Positions 17,187-27,028 of a stretch of 64,000 nt of DNA are shown here, in pieces (position 1 is the stretch's first letter; every line of letters begins with the position of its first letter). Location: assembly GCA_902611405.1 (NCBI GenBank), contig CACLZL010000002.1, positions 62,001 to 126,000 on the forward strand. The letters run 5' to 3'. The position numbers and the translations under genes are program-made. The notes below the pieces were generated by a model. That model was not told the origin of the DNA, ran no database searches, and was given only the letters and a program-made list of their open reading frames with translations. Source of the DNA: an uncultured Pelagibacteraceae bacterium (GTDB lineage: Bacteria; Pseudomonadota; Alphaproteobacteria; Pelagibacterales; Pelagibacteraceae).

Positions 17187-17894
17187 ATGAGTTATTTAAT
17201 TTTAGTAAGACACGGTCAAAGTGTATGGAATCTTGAAAAGAAATTTACTGGATGGGTTGATGTAGATCTTACAGAAAATGGAAAATCAGAAGCAAAAAAA
17301 GCTGGTGAATTAATAAAACAAGAAAAAATTGAAGTTAATCTGTATTATTCGTCTTTTCAATTAAGAGCTAAAAATACCTTAAAAATTATACAGGAAGAAT
17401 TACAAGATTTTAAAGAAGTAAAGAGCGCATGGGAATTAAACGAGAGACATTATGGAGCTCTGACAGGGTTAAATAAAGATGAAATGAAAAAAAAACTTGG
17501 AGAAGAAAAAGTTCATCAATTTAGACGTTCTTGGGACCTTAGACCCGACCCTTTAGATAAAAAAAATCCATATCACCCACTAAATATTGAAACATACAAA
17601 AAAATTCCTTCAGAAAAAATTCCTGATACCGAGTCACTAAAAGATACATATGAAAGAGTAATAAAGTTTTATAGTAACGAGATAGAACAGAAATCAAGTG
17701 AAAATATTCTTATTTCTGCACATGGAAATTCCATTAGAGCTCTTTGCAAATATTTGTTTAATTTAAACAACAATGAGATCTCTAAACTTGAAATTCCAAC
17801 AGGAAACCCACTTTTAATTGAATTAGAAAACAGCAAAATTTCTAATTGCAAATATCTTGATCAAGAAAGAGCTAAAGATCTTTTAGTTTTTTAA
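17187..17894 (+). CDS. gpmA: 2,3-bisphosphoglycerate-dependent phosphoglycerate mutase
   Basis: The 235-residue glycolytic/gluconeogenic enzyme interconverts 3- and 2-phosphoglycerate. The phospho-histidine motif LVRHGQSVWN is at the N-terminus (His9), ELNERHYGAL holds the catalytic Glu near residue 88, and SAHGNSIRA carries the second histidine. Length and motifs match dPGM rather than the general histidine phosphatase relatives. The 3' end overlaps the convergent murU-like gene by 23 bp. Confidence 0.93.
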   Translation: MSYLILVRHGQSVWNLEKKFTGWVDVDLTENGKSEAKKAGELIKQEKIEVNLYYSSFQLRAKNTLKIIQEELQDFKEVKSAWELNERHYGALTGLNKDEMKKKLGEEKVHQFRRSWDLRPDPLDKKNPYHPLNIETYKKIPSEKIPDTESLKDTYERVIKFYSNEIEQKSSENILISAHGNSIRALCKYLFNLNNNEISKLEIPTGNPLLIELENSKISNCKYLDQERAKDLLVF

Positions 17895-18561
17895 AAATAT
17901 CCAGATCAGTTAAATGATAAAAATCTTTTTGGCTTTCATAACCAAATAATTTTTCTTGATCTAGTAAATTATTCCAAATTTCCAAAATTGAGTAATTTTC
18001 TATTTTCTCTTTAATAAATAATTTTTTATTAATTATTTGACATCCAATGTAAATAAATTCTTTTTCAACCTCTTTGTTAATTAAATTATTTTTTAAATTA
18101 AAATCACCTTTTAACTTTTTATCAAAACTAAATTTTTTATTTACTAAAAGAAGAATGTTTTCTAATTTTTCAGAAAAATACATTTTTTCCATTTTCAATA
18201 TCTCATCTTTATAGTCATTACTCCAAATTGTATCTGGATTAAAAATTATAAAATCCTTTTCATGAGAGTCTTTAATCATATTTTGAATACCTCCACCTGT
18301 ATCTAAAATATGCTCACCATCCTCAATTATTTTGATATCAATATTGAAATTTTTACTTTTTAAAAAAACTGAAAATTGATCCTTTAAATAAAAAGTATTT
18401 ATTAAGATTTTTTGAATACCTAGTTTTTCGATTAAATTAATACATCTCTCCAGCATACTTACATCTTTAATCTCTAATAAGGGCTTAGGAGTATTTAAAG
18501 TAATTGGGTTTAATCTCTTACCAAAACCTGCACATAAAATTAAAGCTGTATTTATTTTCAC
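17872..18561 (-). CDS. murU: N-acetylmuramate-1-phosphate uridylyltransferase-like
   Basis: The 229-residue nucleotidyltransferase has the signature ALILCAGFGKRLNP followed by TPKPLLEI (residues 7-30) and the FNPDTIWSND metal-binding segment near residue 107. Together with the upstream sugar kinase it matches the AmgK-MurU pair, which rebuilds UDP-MurNAc from recycled MurNAc and bypasses the fosfomycin-sensitive MurA/MurB route. The order tsaE-amgK-murU is common in alphaproteobacteria. Another hexose-1-phosphate nucleotidyltransferase is possible, but the neighbour supports MurU. Confidence 0.78.
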   Translation of the reverse strand: MKINTALILCAGFGKRLNPITLNTPKPLLEIKDVSMLERCINLIEKLGIQKILINTFYLKDQFSVFLKSKNFNIDIKIIEDGEHILDTGGGIQNMIKDSHEKDFIIFNPDTIWSNDYKDEILKMEKMYFSEKLENILLLVNKKFSFDKKLKGDFNLKNNLINKEVEKEFIYIGCQIINKKLFIKEKIENYSILEIWNNLLDQEKLFGYESQKDFYHLTDLDIFKKLKDL

Positions 18562-18565
18562 AACT

Positions 18566-19513
18566 TTACCTTATATATTTTGGAAAATTATCTTTTAATA
18601 GCAACATCAAATTATTAAATTGATTTTGCTCTTTAATTCTATGATTAATCAATTCCCAAGCGTAGGGAATTAATTTAAGATATTTTTTTTTATTGTCTCT
18701 AACAGCCAAACGCATAAATATACCAATTATTTTTAAATTCCTTAAAACAGATAATATTTCAAAGTCTTTCTTAAATTTTTCTAAATCAATTTTTTTATTT
18801 TCTTTGATGTAAAATTTAAATACTTTCTCTTTCAGTTCATTAGATGTTTTTAATCTTACATCGTCAATTAAGGATGCTAAATCGTAAGCTCTATTACCCA
18901 TTAGTGCATCTTGACTATCTATTACTGCAATTTTTTTATTTTGATACATCAAATTTGAAACATGAAAATCTCTATGAACAAATGTAACATTTTTATAATT
19001 TAATTTTAATAATAATTTTTTTATCTCTAATCTAAATTTTTTTTTAAATTGAATACTTTTGGATTTAGACAATATCTTTGGTGCATACCAGTCACAAAAA
19101 AGTTTAGTTTCATCAAACAAAATTTTGTTTTTATATTCTTGAACTTTATATAATTTGTTTTTAAAATTTTTTACTTTTTTATCTTTTATTAATTGTATTT
19201 TATTTAAAATTTTTATTATCTTTTTAAAAATAACATATTTATTATTCTTTTTGTTTTTTAAAATTTGAAACAAAGTTTGATCTCCAAAGTCATTTATTTC
19301 TATATAATTATTAATGTAATTTTCACTTATTAAATTTGGTGCTAAAATTTTATTTTTAATTAAAATTTTATTTATAGCATCGTAAATTAAAAGATTTTTT
19401 AACTTTTCTTTCTTGGATATTACAATAATAGATTTATTTTCTCTGTTTCTGTAAAATTCTCTAAAAGACGCATCACCTTTTATTTTTTTCAATTTTACCA
19501 AGCTTTTCATCAA
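18566..19513 (-). CDS. amgK: N-acetylmuramate/N-acetylglucosamine anomeric kinase-like (APH fold)
   Basis: The 315-residue protein has the aminoglycoside-phosphotransferase kinase fold. The catalytic loop is FVHRDFHVSNLMY and the metal-binding segment is IAVIDSQDALMGNRAYDLASLIDD-like, near residues 188-222. In AmgK this fold phosphorylates MurNAc at the anomeric position in peptidoglycan recycling. Position between tsaE and murU supports the call. The sequence is very lysine-rich and divergent, so substrate identity is inferred from context. Confidence 0.78.
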   Translation of the reverse strand: MMKSLVKLKKIKGDASFREFYRNRENKSIIVISKKEKLKNLLIYDAINKILIKNKILAPNLISENYINNYIEINDFGDQTLFQILKNKKNNKYVIFKKIIKILNKIQLIKDKKVKNFKNKLYKVQEYKNKILFDETKLFCDWYAPKILSKSKSIQFKKKFRLEIKKLLLKLNYKNVTFVHRDFHVSNLMYQNKKIAVIDSQDALMGNRAYDLASLIDDVRLKTSNELKEKVFKFYIKENKKIDLEKFKKDFEILSVLRNLKIIGIFMRLAVRDNKKKYLKLIPYAWELINHRIKEQNQFNNLMLLLKDNFPKYIR

Positions 19514-19526
19514 AATAGTTTTTAAT

Positions 19527-19976
19527 TTAAACTTTTATATCTACAGTTCTATCATTTAATTGATTTAAATAATTAAATGTTAAAGTTATAAATTTTATAT
19601 CTTCTTTATGAGCAATCAATTGTGGCCATTCTATAAGTGTTATTAATTTATTATCTTTTTCAAAAATATCTAAATTATTAATGTCTTCTTTCCTATTGAT
19701 TCTAAATAAATCATAATGTTTTATTCTTATATCTTTCACCTGATACTCATTTAACAAACTAAAAGTAGGGCTTGTAATTTCTGATTGTGTTAAATTATTT
19801 ATTTTTTGATACTCATTTATTAAATATTTAACAAAGGTTGTTTTACCAACACCCATTTCTCCATATAAAAAAACAAACTCGCCACCTTTAAGATATTTTG
19901 TAAATTCTTTAGCTAATTCTTTAGTAACCTTCTCAGAAGTGATATCAATTTTGCTATCTTTAATAGCGATACGCAT
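19527..19976 (-). CDS. tsaE: tRNA threonylcarbamoyladenosine biosynthesis ATPase TsaE
   Basis: The protein works with TsaB and TsaD in making t6A37 of ANN-decoding tRNAs. It shows the Walker [11 protein letters not shown], the family motif [11 protein letters not shown], and IEWPQL near the C-terminus. The start was set at the ATG at 19976 (149 residues); a longer form from 20003 is possible but overlaps ahcY by 44 bp and adds only nine unconserved residues. Even the shorter form overlaps ahcY by 17 bp. It heads the tsaE-amgK-murU block. Confidence 0.88.
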   Translation of the reverse strand: MRIAIKDSKIDITSEKVTKELAKEFTKYLKGGEFVFLYGEMGVGKTTFVKYLINEYQKINNLTQSEITSPTFSLLNEYQVKDIRIKHYDLFRINRKEDINNLDIFEKDNKLITLIEWPQLIAHKEDIKFITLTFNYLNQLNDRTVDIKV

Positions 19977-21246
19977 CTGGTTTGAAAGGACCTTCTGTTC
20001 CAACGCTTATATAGTCTGCTTGTTCTTTTGACAATTTTGTTAGTTTTGCCCCTACTTTTTTAAGATGCAAGGTTGCTACCTTTTCATCTAAATGTTTTGG
20101 AAGGACGTAAACTTTATTTTCATAATTTTTATAATTATGCCAAAGTTCTATTTGAGCAATAACTTGATTAGTAAATGATGCACTCATCACAAAACTTGGG
20201 TGTCCAGTTGCACAACCAAGATTAACCAATCTTCCTTCAGCTAAAAGAATAATTCTCTTACCACTAGGTAGTTCTATTTCATGTACCTGGGGTTTTACTT
20301 CGGTCCATTTATAGTTTCTAAGAGCTTCAACTTGTATCTCATTATCAAAGTGTCCAATATTACATAATATAGCTCTGTCCTTCATATCTCTCATATGGTC
20401 TGCGGTAACGATGTCTTTGTTCCCTGTTGCTGTTACAACTATATCGGCTCTACTTATAGCCTCCTCCATTAATACCACTTCATAACCTTCCATTGCTGCT
20501 TGGAGAGCACAAATTGGATCTGCTTCTGTAACTAACACTCTTGCTCCACTTTGTCTTAAAGATGCAGCACTTCCTTTTCCAACATCGCCAAAACCTGCAA
20601 CAATTGCAATTTTTCCAGACATCATTACATCAGTAGCTCTTCTAATTCCATCTACTAAACTTTCTCTACATCCATACAAATTATCAAATTTTGATTTTGT
20701 AACGGAGTCATTCACATTTATTGCGGGAACTAAAAGAGATTTATCCTTTTCCATTTTATTAAGTGCTTTAATTCCAGTGGTAGTTTCCTCTGAAACTCCT
20801 TTGATATCTTCCATTAAATTCTGATATTCTTTGTGCATTATAGCTGTTAAATCTCCACCATCATCTAATAACATGTTAGGCTTCCAATCTGGTTTTCCGA
20901 CTATAGTTTGCTTAATACACCATAAATATTCATCCTCTGTTTCACCTTTCCAAGCGAATACAGGTATTCCTGCTTTAGCAATGGCAGCAGCCGCATGATC
21001 TTGAGTTGAAAAAATATTACAAGAGGACCATCGAACTTCAGCGCCTAATGCGACTAAAGTCTCTATTAATACAGCTGTTTGAATGGTCATATGAAGACAT
21101 CCTATAATTCTTGCACCTTTTAATGGTTTTTCTTTAGAATACTCTTCTCTTAAAGCCATTAAACCAGGCATTTCACTTTCAGCTATTGATATTTCTTTCC
21201 TTCCAAAATCTGCTTGGGATATGTCTTTTACTTTATAATCTTCCAT
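19960..21246 (-). CDS. ahcY: S-adenosylhomocysteine hydrolase
   Basis: The 428-residue enzyme splits S-adenosylhomocysteine to adenosine and homocysteine, closing the methyl cycle. Visible are the NAD-binding motif [10 protein letters not shown] near residue 220, the substrate segment DDGGD near 130, the [13 protein letters not shown] stretch and the C-terminal KPDAYRY. It lies 42 bp downstream of the sensor kinase gene, without the hprK/PTS genes that separate these loci in many Rhizobiales. No SAH riboswitch is apparent in the short spacer. Confidence 0.96.
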   Translation of the reverse strand: MEDYKVKDISQADFGRKEISIAESEMPGLMALREEYSKEKPLKGARIIGCLHMTIQTAVLIETLVALGAEVRWSSCNIFSTQDHAAAAIAKAGIPVFAWKGETEDEYLWCIKQTIVGKPDWKPNMLLDDGGDLTAIMHKEYQNLMEDIKGVSEETTTGIKALNKMEKDKSLLVPAINVNDSVTKSKFDNLYGCRESLVDGIRRATDVMMSGKIAIVAGFGDVGKGSAASLRQSGARVLVTEADPICALQAAMEGYEVVLMEEAISRADIVVTATGNKDIVTADHMRDMKDRAILCNIGHFDNEIQVEALRNYKWTEVKPQVHEIELPSGKRIILLAEGRLVNLGCATGHPSFVMSASFTNQVIAQIELWHNYKNYENKVYVLPKHLDEKVATLHLKKVGAKLTKLSKEQADYISVGTEGPFKPDAYRY

Positions 21247-21288
21247 GGCATGCTTTATACAGCTAAGATTTTATTTATCAACATTAGA

Positions 21289-22830
21289 TTAAACATTGGG
21301 AAATCTTATCTCTATCATTGCCCCTTCTTTATCAGCACGATTAGATGCTACAATTTCACCATCGTGAAGTTCAACCAAATTTTTTACTATATTTAAACCT
21401 AATCCTGAATGTTGTCCAAATTTTTCAGGTCTATTACTGTAAAATCTTTTAAATATTCTTGATGTATCTTTTTCTTTAAACCCTTGCCCTTCATCAAGAA
21501 TTTTAATTGATATTTTGTTTTTTTCATTAACAGATACATCTACAATAACATCACTACCATCTTTGCTAAATGATATTGAATTATCTAATAAATTTGCGAT
21601 GATTTGTTCAATCCTATTTTCTATACCATTTATTAAATATTTATTTTTTCCATCATTTTTATATTCAATTTTTATTCCTTTTTTCACTTGATGAATATTA
21701 TTGTAATCATCGACAACAGATTGAATAATAGGCTCAATGTTAATTTTTTTCATTTTTTCTTTACTTAAAGCAACTTCGTCTTTTAACATTTGAGAGTAAT
21801 CAGTAATTAATCTTTCTATTCTTTGAACGTCATGACTAAGTATATTTAATAATCTATTTCTTTGTCCCTCATCATTTGAATCTTGTAAAATTTCTGATGC
21901 ACTTTTTAAAGATGCTAATGGATTTCTTATCTCATGAACTAAATCTGTCGAAAAGTTTTCTGCATGCGTAACCCTATTTTGAAGCTCATTTGTCATATCC
22001 TCTAAAGAATTAGATAAAAGTCCCAATTCGTCATTCCTCTTTTTAAGATTTTCAATACCTGGTTTAATTTGACTTTTTTCTTTAACACGAATTGTGTATC
22101 CAACAAGATTTTGTATTGGTTTAATAAAATATCTGCTTAATACAAAAGAAAAAATTAATATTACAAATCCTACAGATATAGCTGTTCTTATTACAAATGC
22201 TTTTCTCTCATCTATCGCTGTCATTATTTCATTAGCACTTTCTGTAATAGCTACATAACCAAGATTAATTTCATTTTTTGTAACATTCTTAATTGTTGTT
22301 ACATTAAATTGATTAAAATCTTCTTGCGTAAATGTGTAAGGAGCTCCTAAATTTTCAGAACTAGAATAGTTTGATAATATATCTTTGAATGAAACAGGTT
22401 TTTTTTCATCAATTTTTATGTTTTTTTCCTCAATAGTTTTCTCTATTTCCTCGTTGTCTAAACTTTCAAATTCAATTTTATCAAGTCTTGTAGAGAATGA
22501 TCTTGGATCAAGATCTAAAGTGTCGGTGTCTCCAATAAGGTTAAGTTGATCATCAAAAAATATTACTCTATCTAAATTTTGAAAAATAAACCTTGTAGAA
22601 AATAAAAATCTTCTAATATCGTTAGATTCAAATTTCACATCTAGCCTTAAAATATTATCTATAGTGTTGTTAATAATGATTGTATGATTTTGAGATTTTT
22701 TTTTTATTAAACTTGGCTGAATATTATTCAGATATATAAATGTAAATAGTCCAATAATTGTAAAAATTAAAAAATTTATAAATAAAAATTTCTTTAATAT
22801 AGAGAGAGTTTTTAAGTATTTACTAAACAT
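21289..22830 (-). CDS. chvG: Sensor histidine kinase ChvG-like
   Basis: The 513-residue membrane kinase is the partner of the ChvI-like regulator. Transmembrane segments lie at about 15-33 and 190-208, flanking a periplasmic sensor region of about 155 residues. A HAMP segment and a HisKA domain with LVHEIRNPLASLKSA follow, then an ATPase domain with N-box NRIEQIIANLLDNS, DEGQGF and GLGLNIVKNL. The alphaproteobacterial ChvG/BvrS family senses envelope or acid stress and often controls envelope functions. Its ATG shares a base with the chvI stop (TAATG). The family assignment rests mainly on ChvI and gene order. Confidence 0.86.
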   Translation of the reverse strand: MFSKYLKTLSILKKFLFINFLIFTIIGLFTFIYLNNIQPSLIKKKSQNHTIIINNTIDNILRLDVKFESNDIRRFLFSTRFIFQNLDRVIFFDDQLNLIGDTDTLDLDPRSFSTRLDKIEFESLDNEEIEKTIEEKNIKIDEKKPVSFKDILSNYSSSENLGAPYTFTQEDFNQFNVTTIKNVTKNEINLGYVAITESANEIMTAIDERKAFVIRTAISVGFVILIFSFVLSRYFIKPIQNLVGYTIRVKEKSQIKPGIENLKKRNDELGLLSNSLEDMTNELQNRVTHAENFSTDLVHEIRNPLASLKSASEILQDSNDEGQRNRLLNILSHDVQRIERLITDYSQMLKDEVALSKEKMKKINIEPIIQSVVDDYNNIHQVKKGIKIEYKNDGKNKYLINGIENRIEQIIANLLDNSISFSKDGSDVIVDVSVNEKNKISIKILDEGQGFKEKDTSRIFKRFYSNRPEKFGQHSGLGLNIVKNLVELHDGEIVASNRADKEGAMIEIRFPNV

Positions 22831-23537
22831 TAGCTAACATTCCATCTATATCCACTACCATACCTAGTTTCAATAGCTGAAAAATCAGGATCTACTTTTT
22901 TAAATTTTTTTCTAATTCGTTTTACATGACTATCAATAGTTCTATCCTCAATATCTGTATCCTCTCTGTAAGCTATATCCATAAGCTGAGCTCTTTCTTT
23001 AATTATGCCTGGCCTCTTTGCTAATTCTTTAACGATTAAAAACTCAGTTGTTGTCAATTTATCAGGCAACTGTACTCCACTCCATTCACACTCGAGTTGT
23101 GATGGATCTAATTTTAATCTTCCATGAGATATTAGGCTTTTATTTTCCTCTAGAATATTATTTGAATCTTTTTTTCTTAACTGCACTCTAATTCTTTCAA
23201 TCAAAACCTTTATAGAAAAACCTCCTGATTTTTTTACAAAGTCATCTGCACCCAGCTTTAGGCCTAATAACTCATCAATTTCATCATCTTTGGATGTTAA
23301 AAAAATTACAGGTAATGAAGTTTTTTTTCGAAGTTTTTTTAATAATTCTTCTCCATCCATCTTTGGCATTTTTATATCTATGACTGCTAAGTCAGGGGGC
23401 ATTCTGGTTAAACCAATTAACGCGCTTTCACCATCAATGTATGTTTGAACTTTAAAACCCTCTTTTTCTAATGCGATACTTAAACTTGTTAAAATATTTC
23501 TATCGTCATCAATTAAAGCTATTGTTTGTTTTTGCAT
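22830..23537 (-). CDS. chvI: Response regulator ChvI-like (OmpR family)
   Basis: The 235-residue regulator has a receiver domain and an OmpR winged helix. The start ALIDDDRNILTSLSIALE and the DIKMPKMDG and PVIFLTSKDDEIDELLGLK segments closely resemble ChvI/BvrR. The phospho-acceptor is Asp54 and the switch Thr is Thr81. The C-terminus ends RYGSGYRW as in OmpR proteins. Oddly, the conserved Lys-Pro after beta-5 reads KKSGGFS (residues 102-108): the lysine is kept, the proline is Ser and two glycines are inserted. It is translationally coupled to chvG. Confidence 0.92.
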   Translation of the reverse strand: MQKQTIALIDDDRNILTSLSIALEKEGFKVQTYIDGESALIGLTRMPPDLAVIDIKMPKMDGEELLKKLRKKTSLPVIFLTSKDDEIDELLGLKLGADDFVKKSGGFSIKVLIERIRVQLRKKDSNNILEENKSLISHGRLKLDPSQLECEWSGVQLPDKLTTTEFLIVKELAKRPGIIKERAQLMDIAYREDTDIEDRTIDSHVKRIRKKFKKVDPDFSAIETRYGSGYRWNVS

Positions 23538-23587
23538 AAAGTAGTTTAAAAATACTAAATTGTTCTAATTTGGGCAATGTTATAAAT

Positions 23588-26365
23588 TTAATGTAACACT
23601 CCCCAATTATCTCCTACATTAATATCAACTGTTAAAGGAGTGGAAAAAGAATGATAATCGCTCTGAGCTACACTGGTCATTTCTTTCTCAATTAATTTAA
23701 TCATTACTTTTTCGTCTTTTTTTGGAATTTCAAAAATTAATTCATCATGAATCTGCAAGAGCATTTTTGAATTTGAATTTTTTTGCTCTGATAATTTCTT
23801 ATCTAATCTTATCATAGCTAGTCTCATTACCTCAGAAGCAGAACCTTGAATTGGTGCATTAATCGCGGCACGTTCTTGAAAATTTCTTACATTAAAGTTT
23901 TTATCATTAATTCCATTAAAGTGAGATCTTCTTCCAAAAATATTGTTAACATATCCGCTTTTCCTACAGAATTTTATCGTATTATCCATATAAACTTTAA
24001 TTTCTGGAAACTTAGCAAAATATGAATCTAAAAATTCCTCTGCTTCATAATTAGATACGTTTATTTGCTTAGCTAATCCATATTGTGAAATTCCATAAAT
24101 AATTCCAAAATTAATAGCTTTAGCCTTTCGCCTGTGGTCTTGATTAACTTTTTTAATATCAATATTAAATATTTGGCTAGCTGTTAAAGAATGGATATCT
24201 TCTTTATTTTTAAAAGCTTTTTTAAGTTCTTTTACATCTGCCAAATCTGCTAAAATTCTCATCTCTATTTGATTATAGTCTGCAGAAATAAGTAAGTAAT
24301 CTTTTTTTGCTTTAAAAGCTTTTCTTATATCTTTTCCATCTTCTGATTTAATTGGTATATTTTGTAAGTTGGGATCACTAGACGCTAGTCTTCCAGTCGT
24401 TGTTGCAGCCAGCAAAAACGAAGTGTGAACTCTTTTAGTATTTGGGTTTAAATGTTCAGGTAAAGCATCTGAATAAGTATTTTTTAATTTTGAAACTTGT
24501 CTCCAGTCCAAAATTAATTTTGGAAACTCATGACCTTTGAAAGCTAAATCCTCTAAAACACTTGCACTTGTAGCAAAACTTCCTTTTTTTGTTTTCTTTA
24601 ATCCAGCTATCTTTAAATCATTGTAAATTATTTCACCTAATTGCTTTGGGGATGCGATATTGAACTCTTTTTTAGAAATTTTAAATACTTCTTTTTCAAG
24701 TTTTTGGATTTTTTTTTCAAATTTAGATGAAAGAGATTTTAAAAACTTACTATCAATTTCAACTCCCTCAATTTCCATGAATGCGAGAATTTTAATTAAT
24801 GGCTTTTCAAAAATTTCATAGATATTTATCATCTTTTCTAATTTTAAATTTTTGATAAATTTCTTGTATAATCTAAAAGTAACATCAGCATCTTCAGCAG
24901 CGTAATCTTTTGCTTTATCTAATTCTACTTCACTGAAATTAATTTCTTTCTTACCTGTGCCTACCATTTCTTTAAAAGAAATAGTTTTATGTCCTAAATG
25001 AATTTCTGATAAAGTATCCATATTATGTCTATTTTTTCCTGCATCTAAGACATAGGACATCAGCATTGTGTCTTCCATTGATGAAAGCGTTATTCCACAC
25101 TTATACAATACGATAAAATCAAATTTTATATTTTGACCTATTTTTTTTATACTAGGATCTTCTAATATTTTTTTTAATTTTTTAGTTACTTCATCTTTCT
25201 TAAGACACTTGGGTGACTTGTGACCAACTGGTATGTAACATGCTTTTCCAATTTTAGAACAGAGAGAAATACCCACTAAATCTGCTTGGTGAGGATCTAA
25301 TGAAGTAGTTTCCGTATCTACAGCAACTTCACCAACTTCTTCTGCCTCCTCTATCCATTTATCAATTTCATCTAAACTATTAATTAAATAATAATTTTTA
25401 TTATTTATTGTTTGTTGTTTTTCTAGATTTTGATTTTCAATCTTATTACTCTCTAATTCAGGTTCCCCATAAGCAGAAATTGCAGAGCTTAACAACCTGT
25501 TAAATTCCATTTCCCTTAAAAATTTATATAATTTGTCTTTATCTATATTTTGTAATTTAAATTCACTTAACTCTCTATTAACAGGAGAGTTGTGGTCTAG
25601 TGTTACAAGCTTTTTACTTATTAATGCTTTATCCTTGTTCTCTATTAATGTTTCTCTTCTTTTATTTTGCTTAATCTCATGAGCAGATTTTAGTAAATTT
25701 TCTAAAGAACCATATTTATTAATTAGCTCTGCAGCCGTCTTAACACCTATACCTGGAACACCAGGAACATTATCACTACTATCTCCTGCTAAAGATTGCA
25801 CATCAATGACTTTTGAGGCATCTACTCCAAATTTTTTTAAGACATCATCATCAGTTATAAATTTGTTTTTCATGGGATCAAAAATTCGAACTCCTTTTTT
25901 GTAAAGCTGCATTAAATCTTTATCTGACGAAACAATTGTAACCTTTGCACCTTTATTAAGGATTTGATCAACATATGTGGCAATTAAATCATCTGCTTCA
26001 TAATTAGGTAGGTCCACAGATGGTAAATTGAATGCTAGGACTGATTTTCTTATATACTCAAATTGTGGGGCTAAATCATCAGGCGCCTCTGACCTATTAG
26101 CTTTGTAATCACTATAAATTTCATTTCTGAAAGTTTTTCTTGCTGAGTCGAATATTACCGCAAAATGTGTTGGTTTTTGTAAGTTTTGATTGGATTTTGA
26201 GTCTTCTAATAATTTAAACAACATACTACAAAAACCACTCACAGCACCTGTTGGAAGTCCATCACTTTTTCTCGTCAGTGGAGGCAAAGCATAATAAGCT
26301 CTAAAAATATAACCAGAACCATCAATCAAATAAAAATGATCTGTTTTTTGAATTTTATTCATCAA
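23588..26365 (-). CDS. polA: DNA polymerase I
   Basis: The 925-residue enzyme has all three domains. The 5'-3' exonuclease begins YLIDGSGYIFRAYYALPPL, and YEADDLIATY and GDSSDNVPGVPGIG are present. The 3'-5' proofreading domain keeps its metal-binding DTE in VAVDTETTSLDP near residue 350. The polymerase domain contains DYNQIEMRI (motif A), RRKAKAINFGIIYG (O-helix, with the Phe typical of dNTP-selective bacterial enzymes) and QIHDELIFE (motif C). Length is the same as in Escherichia coli. It appears monocistronic, with 50 bp to chvI and a 111-bp divergent spacer to bioY. Confidence 0.97.
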   Translation of the reverse strand: MMNKIQKTDHFYLIDGSGYIFRAYYALPPLTRKSDGLPTGAVSGFCSMLFKLLEDSKSNQNLQKPTHFAVIFDSARKTFRNEIYSDYKANRSEAPDDLAPQFEYIRKSVLAFNLPSVDLPNYEADDLIATYVDQILNKGAKVTIVSSDKDLMQLYKKGVRIFDPMKNKFITDDDVLKKFGVDASKVIDVQSLAGDSSDNVPGVPGIGVKTAAELINKYGSLENLLKSAHEIKQNKRRETLIENKDKALISKKLVTLDHNSPVNRELSEFKLQNIDKDKLYKFLREMEFNRLLSSAISAYGEPELESNKIENQNLEKQQTINNKNYYLINSLDEIDKWIEEAEEVGEVAVDTETTSLDPHQADLVGISLCSKIGKACYIPVGHKSPKCLKKDEVTKKLKKILEDPSIKKIGQNIKFDFIVLYKCGITLSSMEDTMLMSYVLDAGKNRHNMDTLSEIHLGHKTISFKEMVGTGKKEINFSEVELDKAKDYAAEDADVTFRLYKKFIKNLKLEKMINIYEIFEKPLIKILAFMEIEGVEIDSKFLKSLSSKFEKKIQKLEKEVFKISKKEFNIASPKQLGEIIYNDLKIAGLKKTKKGSFATSASVLEDLAFKGHEFPKLILDWRQVSKLKNTYSDALPEHLNPNTKRVHTSFLLAATTTGRLASSDPNLQNIPIKSEDGKDIRKAFKAKKDYLLISADYNQIEMRILADLADVKELKKAFKNKEDIHSLTASQIFNIDIKKVNQDHRRKAKAINFGIIYGISQYGLAKQINVSNYEAEEFLDSYFAKFPEIKVYMDNTIKFCRKSGYVNNIFGRRSHFNGINDKNFNVRNFQERAAINAPIQGSASEVMRLAMIRLDKKLSEQKNSNSKMLLQIHDELIFEIPKKDEKVMIKLIEKEMTSVAQSDYHSFSTPLTVDINVGDNWGVLH

Positions 26366-26476
26366 GTATTATTAAATATTACAATGCTAACATATTCTGT
26401 ATATAAAAAAATTTACTTTCAATTATTATAACAATTATAAGTAGATTATTTTTTATATTTTGAGTATTATTTAACA

Positions 26477-27028
26477 ATGGAATTAACAAAAAATCTCGCA
26501 CAAGCTAAACTATTTAAATCTCTGGTTGTTATTGTTCTTGGTTCAATAGCGCTAACTATATCAGCAAAGATCAAAATTCCTTTTTATCCAGTTCCTATGA
26601 CTATGCAAACATTTGTTGTATTATTTTTAGGAATAAGTTTAGGGCATAAAATTGCACTAGCTGCAATTGGTCTGTATTTAATTGAGGGAATTGCAGGACT
26701 TCCTGTATTTTCAAATTCTCCTGAAAAAGGTGTTGGTTTAGTTTACTTTACAGGACCAACTATGGGTTACTTAATTGGTTTTTTAACAGCTAGTTATTTA
26801 GCTTCTAATATAAAGATTGATGACAATTTTTTCGTTGTTTTATTTAAATTAATTATCGCAACTTCAACAATCTATATTTTGGGCCTAATTTGGCTTGGAA
26901 CATTGATTGGATGGGATAAACCAATATTTGCTTTAGGTGCAAAACCATTTCTTTTAGCTGAGGTTTTTAAAATTATGCTTTTAGCTCTTTTGACTAAGAA
27001 AATAATTAAAATTAAAAAATTTATCTAG
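26477..27028 (+). CDS. bioY: Biotin transporter BioY (S component)
   Basis: The 183-residue, six-helix membrane protein matches BioY: KIKIPFYPVPMTMQTF after the first helix, LIEGIAGLPVFSN, and a GPTMGYLIGF motif. It takes up biotin as the substrate-binding subunit of an energy-coupling-factor transporter, or alone in some bacteria. No EcfA/EcfT genes are in the window. The presence of an uptake gene suggests biotin is scavenged. The 3' end overlaps regA by 8 bp on the other strand. Confidence 0.93.
   Translation: MELTKNLAQAKLFKSLVVIVLGSIALTISAKIKIPFYPVPMTMQTFVVLFLGISLGHKIALAAIGLYLIEGIAGLPVFSNSPEKGVGLVYFTGPTMGYLIGFLTASYLASNIKIDDNFFVVLFKLIIATSTIYILGLIWLGTLIGWDKPIFALGAKPFLLAEVFKIMLLALLTKKIIKIKKFI

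Noticed and set aside
21247..21288. Possible SAH riboswitch before ahcY
   Set aside because: The spacer is only 42 bp and shows no stem with the conserved SAH-aptamer elements.
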